From NCBI RefSeq assembly GCF_026151205.1, contig NC_087078.1, positions 13,437,118 to 13,501,117 on the forward strand: a stretch of 64,000 bases of DNA, written 5' to 3'. The translations under genes and the position numbers were made by a program. This document shows positions 54,101 to 64,000 of the stretch, in pieces. Positions within the stretch are counted from its first letter, which is position 1. Every line of letters starts with the position of its first letter. Below the pieces are notes generated by a model. It saw only the letters and a list, made by a program, of their open reading frames with translations. It made no database searches and was not told where the DNA came from. This DNA comes from Bolinopsis microptera (taxonomy: Eukaryota > Ctenophora > Tentaculata > Lobata > Bolinopsidae).

Positions 54101-56640
54101 TTATCGAGTTTAAATTCGTCTACAAATGCAATTAAATTTAAAGTTATCACAGATAAACTTTATGGCTCCATTTTCCCTTGAAAAGTGATATCTCTCAATC
54201 TGTTTAATAGTGTAGTTCTGCTTTCTGTTTGCGGCAATTTTTGAAATACCGGTATCATGATTGTTATTGTCTCCTGATCGGCAGTTTGGCTTCAAAGCAA
54301 GCTTTCAAATTTATCTAAAACATATTGTTACTCATCATTGGTGGCCCGTGGCATTGGCAACTATTCAGTAATTAATGGCGTTAGCCAATAAAAGCAAAGG
54401 TTAGTGCCAATTTGGATGGCTAATGGCACTGAATTGCCATGCCTCCTTCAATCGGATCTACGATAATTACATCTGATTATAAATAACCTTTTGTCGTAAA
54501 TATAATTTCTTGTTTTAACAAAGAGGTTTAACATAATTTCCTAGTTTAAAACTTTGACGTTTCTAAAATTAAAGTGCAATTCAAGTCTTTATTGCCTCCA
54601 AACCGTCTTTACTGCATGCCATACAGTGTAATACTGCTTTATGTTCATCGCGCGGGACGGTTATATAAACCAAGTAAATCACAGTAGACGAAGGTTGAAT
54701 ACCAATACCATTAAACGACAATAAAACGGCATAAAGCAATGCTGTTTTGCTGTTGTAATTAGGATAGGCCGACTCTTAAACTTGTCGTCAGGACTATTGT
54801 GCGAAAATATGTGGACAGAACTAAGAGCGCACGGTACAACATGTTTTTCATTCGATGACATTTTAGATACCAATTCAGTGTGTCACCTACTGTAGTGGAT
54901 ACCAAGCCAGTGTTGTCACATACCCAGGTAAAGCAGCTTGGAAATTGCATATTTAAACTTTGCCACCTGTCACAGGGTGAGCCAGTTTGTTTTGTAACCG
55001 TAAGTGTTTTATCCCACCCTCGGAGATACATGACCCTTGAGCAGACATGCCTTGTAGCTTCTCACATATACAAAATGAAACATTCTTTCGAAAACGTGCA
55101 GGAATTTTCAACTTTTTTATGGGTTTAAGCGCAGCTTTGCTGTGTCTCTTTTTCGAACATTGTGGTAGTTTTAGTGATATTACTAATTGATTCATAGTTT
55201 CCAGGCTTCAGAACCAGCATGCTGATACTATGATGCTGATGAAATAAGTGTACATTGCATGGGATGCAGACCGCAACCCTCCAACTTACTAGTCACTATA
55301 TATATATCAACTGTAAGCAAGCTCCTCAATTGCTCTCTCTAATTTAAGATGTGTGGTTATTTTTGGGATTCTTGAAAACCTGAAGCTTGTCCGCTTGTAG
55401 GATTTCTTTTAATATGACACTTGGCAGTCTTGACTTTTGACTAGCTTTGACATGCATGGAATTTGAGACACGAATTCAAGTATTGAGTAGAAGAGCTGTA
55501 AGATGACTCATGCTAAGGTCCTAGCTACTTTAAACGAGTGTAAGGCTTGCTGACTCTAATTATGAACTTCTGTTTTAATTTAGACAGCATTAACAGTTTT
55601 ATACCAAGTATAGCTCAGGAGGGTGTCGCCTCCCCGGAATAGCTCCGGAACGGCTCCGTTTCCGTGGCTCTGGTGTTTGGACCAGTATTCAAGACCATGC
55701 TGTGTTGACAGCATTAAAATATACACTGGCTAGCAACTACACCTGTCCGGGTCCCCGCAAAGTTATCATCACACATATCGTGTTGTATCCACCTCTCCGC
55801 AAAGTTATTTCCAGTGTTAACATATGTGGAGCTGTGTAATGAAGTTATCTCCTATCTGGTGGGGTTTGTCACGAGGTGGTATACACAAGTATTCTCGAGT
55901 TGTCTGGACCATATCATCTTCCATTGTTGTGTTCCTGTATATAGGTGATGCCGCATAAATGCTGGCAGTATGTTCTGCTAGTGTGCCCGTTTTTACAACT
56001 CTGTTTCTCGAGTTGTCCACTCAAGTTGTTTAAGCGCCGTTTTAAGACACCTAGTGGAATATAACTCCCCTCAAGACGCCGTGTCCTATCTTTATCATTA
56101 TAAGTCCTTGTTGAAGGTTGATACTTGATCATGGTTGAGAGACTGAAATACGCGTTATTATTATCCTTGCGGGGTTTAAGGTCTCCCCTGAAATTGGATT
56201 CCACATACTTTGCTTCCCCTAGCCGGCACGGTTGAAGGTATTCCATGTGTTACCCAACTATTCATTCCGACATGTTTACAGTTTAACATTTTTAACCGAT
56301 AGTTGTTCTAATGTTCATCTTGTGTACCTTTCTCCGCAAAAGACCCGAATAGGGATGGGGTTATAAAGTCATAATGAGGTTGTTCTGGTATTTATAGTTA
56401 TATGGTGTAGGTGTTGTTGTAGCGGGTTATGCGATTTTGATTGATGATTATTGATTACATCCTGTGCATACTGCAGGTTGTCACTTGTCAAAGCTAGCTT
56501 AACCGTCACTTCCTCTCGTGTAGCAAAGTCTAAAATATTGTAACAGTTATCTCCTCGAATATAATTCCGTCATAATCTGTAATTTTCGCTTGTTACTGTT
56601 AAACCTCTGGAGTTTTGTTGGAGGTGTCAGCTATGTAGGT
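51120..56640. other. mostly unique non-coding sequence
   Basis: No gene is supported. Minor repeats: CACGTACTGAGTCGTGCTTT twice with a third partial unit (52677-52745), CAGTGCTAACAGTAGCACAC twice (52980-53030), and a short (GA)n tract at 53941-53955. Confidence 0.4.
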
Positions 56641-56802
56641 GCTCTCCGCACAGCATGTCCTCTTTATTTTGTTACTCTTTCAGACTTTCAAGTCTTTTCT
56701 TCATCGCTCCCATGCTTTAGAATACTACGCTACGATAGTCTATATCTTGCGTCAAAGTAGTAGGTGTCTCCCCGGCTGCTGTCTGAGCGGTATTGTAATC
56801 AG

Positions 56803-57735
56803 ACAGCCGGGTATAGGACGCAGCGGCGGAAGTCACTGCGGCGGTGTACAGTCCGGCGGAGGACGGTACAGCGGAGGACGGTACGGCGGTAGTTTTCAAA
56901 AAGGTTGGACGGTACGGCGGATCACATGACACCCACTTTACTTTGGACAGTACGGCGGTACTACTTCTACTAGAAACTGTACCTATAAGATAGACCTAGC
57001 ACTGCTAATATAACAAAATCGATTAGCTTTAAAAAGTTCTATTTTCCTCTTTGTTACTTCGAAATTAATTTTGATTAAAATTAAATTGGATAAAGTTTAA
57101 CATATACATTGTGATTACTAAAAGCAGTTCTTGTTCCACTTTCTGGTTCGTATCATATCGCGTCCGGTCTGCACAACGGTGGTTAAGCGATTGCATGATG
57201 AGCTTGTTACGGTGAGATCTCATATCACTGCGCCGAGATGCAATGGGTAATAACAAGGGCATGAGAACACGAAGTGTTATGTGAATTATTGATTGCTGTA
57301 ACTTCTTGATAATGATTTGTGGGATTTAGATATTATTGCTATTGAGTGTGTCAAGTTATATTAACTTTTTGATTTTCAACAACTCAATATTCTCGATTTA
57401 CATTGTCTGCAAAGCCCTGAATAAAAAAAATGAACAACTAAACTAACAAGAATTATACAAAATGATAAAGAGAAAAGAAAAAATAAAACTTATAATGCGA
57501 ATCTAGAACAAAACTTAGAAACAAGTTGAATGTGTAAGTTCTGTCTTAGGTACAGTTTCTAGTAGTAGTAGTACCGCCGTACTGTCCAAAGTAAAGTGGG
57601 TGTCATGTGATCCGCCGTACCGTCCAACCTTTTTGAAAACTACCGCCGTACCGTCCTCCGCTGTACCGTCCTCCGCTGTACCGTCCACCGCTGCAGTGAC
57701 TTCCGCCGCAGTGACCGGTTCCCCAGACAGCCACG
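56803..57735. repeat. long inverted repeat, ~190-bp arms, GGACGGTACGGCGG motifs
   Basis: The left arm (about 56803-56995) and right arm (57545-57735) are complementary through GGCGGATCACATGACACCCA and CTAGAAACTGTACCT. Each arm contains tandem GGACGGTACGGCGGA or complementary units. The loop is about 550 bp of AT-rich sequence without a coding frame. GGCGGATCACATGA also ends the 21-bp minisatellite at 39.5 kb, so both may derive from one element family. Confidence 0.8.
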
Positions 57736-57739
57736 ACAC

Positions 57740-60700
57740 TGGAGTTGCTGCAGGATCCTGATCTTAAGAGCCGTCAAAGCAGAGCTGAAATCTCCTCTTC
57801 TGCATCCCACACTTACAACCTAGTGTTGTCGTTACACGGGAGTTAGCGGAGAGAGAGGAGAGGACTGTAATTTGGCGCCGTCTTTAGTCACCCAGCTACT
57901 GATCCTTGGAGTTTATAAAGTTGTACATTGTTGTGTAATGTGTATATTGTTGTACAGTTTATGTTTCTACAGTTTATATGCTACTACAACAGTTTATGTT
58001 ATACTGTACTTTTACTTTAAATACTTGTACTGCTACTAGGCACTTAGACGGTTGTGGCTGTACACTTGTACATTTGTACATGCACTAATTTTATTAGAAG
58101 TTCTACAAAATATGTCATGTACTTAGGACTTGGTAACCATGCGCTTAGTACTTGATCGCAGCCGTTAGTGCCCTTCTTTCTCTGCATGTATTTTATAATA
58201 CTACACTATAAAGCACCTGGATCACAAGGTGCTGCATTGTTTGCCAACACTAAATTATCACAATTTAGATCACAAAGATACAGACTGAAGGTCACTTCAG
58301 ATCGCTTCTAGATGCTTTGTATTACAAGTATGGTATAATCTTCGAGCTCAGCGTGCATCTAGTCTTGTATATTATAATACGTATTATAGATCTTATTTCC
58401 TTATTTCCTCGCTGCATTGCGTATAACATATACTCTATATAAGCTCATCATTCTTAACGTAAATCATCTCTTTTAATTGTTAATGTTTTGTTCCATGATC
58501 GGACAGTAGACGATGAATATTGTGGTAAGATCCAGAATTTGTGAATCCGTTGATTTTTCGCCAAAGTTTCCGCTCCGCTCAGTGTAAGATATCATATTTG
58601 TTGTTACTAATCTTAGTGACTGAGCGGAATCTAAGAATAGACTGCCCAATTTGCCAGTCCTAAGTTTTCTTTGTTCATTTTTGGAAAAACACATTTTCAC
58701 GCTACGACTGCCGCTCGATCCACAGCTTCATGTTAAGTCCTCTGTTACTTACTTCGCAAGTATTATTATATACATGTACGGAACGAAAGTACAAACTTCT
58801 TTGACTTCTTCTGTAGTCGGAAGCGGGCCTACACTTACGGGTTAGGGTTCATTTCACACCACACTGCTGGTCCGAAACATTCTCCAACAGGCCAGATAGT
58901 ATGTAGCAGTTAGGTTGGAATGTTGTAGTCACTATAACAGCTGTTATACAAATGTTGACGCTGTTTTCGTGAAAATTCCGCTAATTAGTAGCTCTAAAGA
59001 CGGGATTGTGTTCTCTCGTTTGAGTGAAATCTCACGTTGTACTTGTTAGCCACACACTTTACCACGTACCACGCGAAAAGTGGCAAACGATTGAAGCTGC
59101 TGCGGTAAACGAACATTAAATTATTAAAGTTAAGTTACTAAAGTTAAGTTATTAAATATTGCTGCGATTGTATCACGGATGCAGACTGGATTTTGGAACA
59201 CTGACCAGAGCTATTATAAGTGTGGTCCCGATCAGAGAGTGAGCAGTAGTATTCCGAGTGATCTGTCTATTGTGCTCCTTTGTAATATGCTTTGTAACGT
59301 GTTATGTCTCCTACACACCCGGCCGTGTATCATGTGTAACACCGACTAAACGATGCCCCAAGCTCGACCCCCCTGAAGGGGTGCCGCTAATAGTCAGGCG
59401 GCGTGTAAAAACAGATTTGTTCGTTCTGCTACTTACACTATGTTTAACCTTGAAGTTGCTGATGGTGGAGTTTGAGACAGTGTTTTAGAGTTTTAACGTT
59501 TTTCTAGTGTTCCGTCAGTTACCGTTATAATAAGCGCTGGAAAGTGTCAGAGTAGTACGTGTTTATTTTTAAAACGACGCCAAAGGAGCCAGGCACCATA
59601 ATTGATATCCTCCTTTACACTATTGATTTTCTTCTTTGAGCCATACTTTTTACTTTGACGCACGTTTTTTTCCTGTACCTACAAGAAAGTTTTAGAGCAA
59701 ACTCTTCCATCGACAAGACACTGACATCCCTCCAGAAAAAAAGCTCTATTTTGGGACGCTCATTGTACGTGATCATGTCTCCATCGTGTATCAATCATCA
59801 GTTTGTAGTGAAGTATTAGGTCGTGCCCGGTACGTCCCCAAGTTCCGCTTCATTTCTGGCGTCATTATCATCACGATATATACAACTCAACTGTGTATCT
59901 CATAACTGCAGACATACTAGAAAACTGGCATACCTTTACAGCGAGATGTTAAAATATCGCCTTTTAATCCAACATATGTATAATTTCAACTATCGGTAAA
60001 GGTATTATATCTACCTCCATCTTATTATGTTCACTACTTTTTCTTTAGAACTAATTATTCGGTGTTTTGTTTGTTTTTTGTTGGCTCCGTTCAGTCATTT
60101 AGAAAAATAGAGGGTAGTATTTTATTTCACATTTATCATTATCACAAGCTGTCACATTAGATAATAAATATTTGCTAAGCAGTTCCTCGATTAATATGAG
60201 TGTCATATAATCGCTCTTTTATCTGTCAAATGTCACTAATCCTTCCTTATTGAAATGACTGCAGTTCGGGCAAGAAGCCAGCCAGTTGTAACGTGAAGGG
60301 ATCTCGTGAATATGGCTTTGCAGCTGATCTCAAGCAGCTCGTGTAGCACACTCGCCGTACCTAAAGCACGCTGATTTTATCGTGCATAACATCCCTCCAT
60401 TGTCACATGGATTGCGTAATTCATGCTCAGCCGCTGGGACTCCCGTCAAAATTAATGTGGATCATTAAGATTAACTTAACTCTCTCGTATGCTGCTTGTG
60501 TAATCTGTACGCTCAACCACCCAGCTAAATATCATCCTGCCCCCAAATTAGCTCCCAGAGACTACCTCATTTCCCGTCTGACATGCACCAAACCTCTCTG
60601 CTAAATTAGATAATCTTACCCCTCTTTGTACACATCACTTCGTCTCCATTTTCCTGCAGCCTTGAGAAGCCTGATTTAGAGTTCAGCGGTACTTTTCTTC

Positions 60701-61970
60701 GCAAATAGACGAGCTCGAGGCATACAGCTCGCACGAAATCCGTCATAAATTAGCTCTCGACGAAGGCTATATTTGTGTTCTACTCGGTAGATGGTAATCA
60801 TAATTCATCTTGCTGGAATATTGCTGGATATAGAAAATTTGATTACCATCTGTCATGGTTTTCCTTTTTATGATTGGAAAACTGCGTTGTATTTTTCGGT
60901 ACGGTTTGTGCAACCACAGCCCATGTTGGATTAGCATATTTACAGTTCACTTATATGTTTAAATAATATTCGGTGGCTTATTCTTACCGCTCACGTATTG
61001 TGTGGTCACAATTACATTCACTTTTCTAATCAAATTTTGCCTGTGATCGTACAAATCAGTGAAAGAGGAGACCCCGAAGCCCCGGTGTTGATTTGATAAG
61101 GTTATAAATTAATAAATATTTCCACGTCTTTGATATTGATCCTCGGAATTAGGATCGATCTGTCCTTTCGATGATCGCTGTTCAACTCTGTTGAAGTGAA
61201 ATTTCTAACGATCTGGCAGAATGGCAAATGTTGATTCTCATTAAATTAGCTGGCACAAAAAATCTTGGGTGTTATAATATGAGCAATTTTTAATGTAAAT
61301 TACACTTTAACGAGATATTACACTTTAACGAGAAATTACACTTTAACGAGATAAGAGCTTTGTTTTGAATTCGACATATTTTCATCTTATTATAACTAGA
61401 CCGCAGACAAGATCTTTAGTTACTCATTTGCATAATATGATCTGTATATTTACCATATTAATCCTGTACCTGACCATTTTAGTTTGGTCGATATAAGATA
61501 ACTTTGCTTGCGTTTACTTTCATTATTTCTGCAGTCTATGATTCTCGTGACGCATTTGTAATTAAGTTTATTATATCGCTGAATATTTAAGCCAGTCATA
61601 ATCATGCAATTAGAAATTATCCTCCATCAACATCTAGACTAGTATTCGTATGTTATATATTTATTATCTTTGATAGTATCTCAATGAAGAGTAATTCAAT
61701 TAAATTCTGTTTAATAAAAGGATTGGTAGGGCGGTCTCGTGCGACTTGTAGTAAGGCGTAATTAAACACAATTTTTACTGACGTAAAGTTTCAAAGATAT
61801 TACCAATCGTTGTAAACATGTAAAGATCGAATTTAATTATTTAGTGTCACAAGGAGTACATGGCAGTTCTATTAGTCATTTTAATCACCATATTCATAAA
61901 TCATAATCATTAAACATTATGATTAAACATTCATAATCACTAAACATTTTACACTCCGATTATTGTAGTG
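57740..61970. other. no recognisable feature
   Basis: AT-rich unique sequence, possibly 5' flank or a long intron of the gene starting at 61978. A short triple repeat of TTACACTTTAACGAGA lies near 61300-61350. No coding or RNA gene is supported. Confidence 0.4.
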
Positions 61971-61977
61971 GTAGTAC

Positions 61978-64000
61978 ATGCTGTCCGACGAAGAAGAGGC
62001 CAATGAGGTGATCAAAGTCTCTAACTTGGTTGCTAAGTTTGAGAGTGAGATTAGACGACAAAATGCTAATGAGCGTCTGATCAGCACTGTTCGCCAGGTT
62101 TGTTCAGAATTTTGGTTGTTTTTACAGGGAGCAAACTTGCCACATAGGTCCAGGATCAAGATAAAAATATACAGGGCTGCCCAGAGTAAATTACCGTACC
62201 CTGTTATATACCGAACTTACTCCAAAGTCTTAACTAACATAAATATAGATAAAATGAAGTAGAATGATCTTAAAACTGTCCACTGAAAAGTCGAAATTAA
62301 TTGAATAAAAACATTGTGCTGTGGATGAGGAGGGACCTGTTAGAGACGTGTCACTTTGCAGTTACTGTGACTACTCATTGAGTACTCATTCGAGGATCCT
62401 TTCGCCAAAATTTATTAATTCGGTTGTTTTAGACCACACCCATTCAACATTAAATTGCTTATACTGAGTGATGATAGCAAGTCATTTCAGAAGGAATTAT
62501 TTAAATCTGACAGGCAGTGACTGAGAAATAAGCCCACATGTTTGCGCTCTAACATTAGACCCCCCTGTAACACTATTATTTCTATCTTGTAATTGCTTCC
62601 TTCAAACAAAGTCTCAAAGTTACAAATTCTATTGTCAATATTCTTAGCTACCTTCGTTTTTTGACAACTAGGGGCATTCACCAGTTTAAACTTAAAAACT
62701 TTGCTGACAGATCAGTTAAACACCAAACAATTCTCCAATTTCTGGGTAAGGTGCGGCTCACTTTAAGGCTCGTACTGTTCAGGTGTTGAGAGAGTCGAGG
62801 AAGGTACACAAACACCCTCTCCAGCAGCAGGAGGGTGAGGAGCGTCCTGAGTATATCATATCCACTGCTGATGTTAAACCGGTTAGTATTTATAGGTGGA
62901 ACTATATTTTAGATGAGGGTGATTTTGAATAATGTTCTGCAAACACTGTTGGCCGCTGTTAGTTTTACCTGGGGAGTGGGGACCCCAGGCTTAGTGTTTA
63001 TAAAACGATCGAGGATGTGGCGGCTCGACAGGCTGAGCGCCGTCTAGTAACCGCTAGTTAGTTCTAAAACGCGTTTTCATCAGGGACCGGATCAAGATCT
63101 CTCTGCGTGTACTGACCAACCTCGTGTGAAGACCAGAGTGTTACAGCACAACCGATTCTCTCAACTCAAAGAAAAATGTAGTGAAATCATCACCAAAAAT
63201 GTCCGTAACAAATCAAAACCAAATCCGACATTGTCAATGTCCCAGAGGCCTAATTCGTTTAGCCATAACACTGGTAAAACCAACAAAAACTGTAAAACTG
63301 GGTCTCTTCCTGATAGGCGAGCAACGTATAATTGCAATCGAACGCCCAAGACTTATGAACTTGAAGACGTTGGTGATATCGGGGAAGGTTTCGAAATCAT
63401 AAACATCGGAGACTGTTTAAGTGGCGATGAAGAAGTTCACCGCCGTAGTCCAAAAGTGGAACTTCTTGATCTTTCTGAGAGGAATTCGAGAAACAGATCT
63501 GTTGAATCATTGGATAGTGGATGTGACATAGACACTCCCCGAGCCAACCACATTGACAAACAGGTTGGAGTGTTTCAGAAGTTGTGTCTCGATGACAGTG
63601 ATGCGAAAAATTTAGAGGAGCAAAATCTAAGTAATGCGAAAAATTTAGAGGAGCAAAACCTCAGTGATGCGACAAATTTGGAGGAGAAAATGTTTAGCGA
63701 AAGTTCGGTTATAGAGACAAAAGTTATCTCCAGAGAAATCTCAAGACAGGATTCAGAATCTGGAATAGCAATCAGTGTGGTCTGTAATATTCAGGTCGTT
63801 TCAGGGCTGCCGATTGAAAATCAATCCAGTTTGAATCCTGAGCCTTCCCAGCAATGTTGCAAGGAACAAGAAAATTCGAACCCAGACTCGCCACAACACA
63901 ATCCTCACGACAGTGAAACTTCTGAACTAAATGAAATGAGAACTTCAGAGGAGGACGAAGACGACGACTTGCCTCTTCGATTCAACGAAATATTCAAGCT
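61978..64000 (+). CDS. 5' part of an unidentified acidic, low-complexity protein gene (runs off window)
   Basis: Three exons join in phase 0: 61978-62097, 62783-62881 and 63084 to beyond 64000, each with GT or AG boundaries, giving about 378 codons with no stop. Exon 1 reads MLSDEEEANEVIKVSNLVAK and ends ISTVRQ; exon 2 starts VLRESRKVHKHPLQQQEGEE; exon 3 starts GPDQDLSACTDQPRVKTRVL. Exon 3 is rich in Ser, Asn, Asp and Glu, contains three 12-residue repeats of the type NLEEQNLSDAK at about 63600-63695, and ends near the edge with an EEDEDDDLP stretch followed by LRFNEIFK. Long stretches look disordered, as in scaffold or signalling proteins; no domain was recognised and no symbol is given. The ATG could also be internal if exon 1 starts at an AG just upstream. 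Intron 2 contains copy 5 of the dispersed module. Confidence 0.7.
62965..63051 (+). repeat. dispersed palindromic module, copy 5
   Basis: ACCTGGGG, GGGGACCCCAGGCTTAG, TGTTTATAAAA and GGCGGCTCGACAGGCTGAGC. Lies in the last intron of the gene at the right edge. Confidence 0.65.

Noticed and set aside
55220-55260. Possible hammerhead ribozyme core (CTGATGAAA)
   Set aside because: No matching GAAA segment with helices I-III could be found nearby.
56639-56929. Gly-rich ORF (GGGRYSGGRYGGS)
   Set aside because: Derived from GGACGGTACGGCGG repeats in the inverted-repeat arm, with an antisense twin in the other arm.

Overview
This window is nuclear DNA from an animal. The evidence is multi-exon genes with GT/AG introns, SR-type splicing factors, seven-transmembrane receptors, a CR1-like LINE, several DNA transposons and many minisatellites. 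The divergent receptors without a DRY motif suggest a non-vertebrate, possibly an early-branching animal such as a cnidarian. That placement is inference; nothing here fixes the species. The sequence is AT-rich, with most genes concentrated in 9.8-38 kb.

Layout. 1-9.8 kb is repeat-rich: CCGGTC simple repeats, a 1.48 kb non-autonomous DNA transposon with TTAA target sites (2219-3695), a broken coding relic (4349-5094) and a nearly complete CR1-like LINE on the minus strand (about 5167-9071). 9.8-19.1 kb is SR-protein gene A (+, four or five exons); its 7.2 kb first intron encloses two paralogous receptor genes on the opposite strand (10358-11416 and 14261-15325) and a LINE relic. 19.5-23.7 kb is SR gene B (+, four exons, 173 aa), with a 1.2 kb 33-bp minisatellite in intron 3. 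24.2-38 kb is a segmental duplication: a truncated receptor tail, an orphan SR-A exon, SR gene C (a near-identical copy of B whose intron 3 was split by a 3.3 kb transposon), receptor C (frameshifted tail), an orphan SR last exon, and receptor D (intact, 495 aa). In every copy the SR gene and the rhodopsin-like receptor are convergent, their 3' ends about 0.5 kb apart.

38-62 kb has almost no recognisable genes. It holds 21-bp and 13-bp minisatellites, spacer sequence duplicated from 33-35 kb, a tRNA-Ala pseudogene, a 2.67 kb fold-back element with TTAA target sites and piggyBac-like ends (44748-47417), an array of GTCACGTGAC palindromes (50844-51097) and a 0.9 kb inverted repeat (56803-57735). 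The last 2 kb contains the 5' part of an unrecognised acidic protein gene (61978 to beyond 64000), visible only when three phase-compatible exons are joined.

The genes do not form a pathway. The SR proteins would act in nuclear pre-mRNA splicing and the receptors at the plasma membrane; their association is a product of tandem duplication. The most notable points are the duplication structure with transposon-filled and empty paralogous sites, the fold-back element with repeated palindromes, a dispersed roughly 90-bp palindromic module present in two different transposons and elsewhere, and the CACGTG array.
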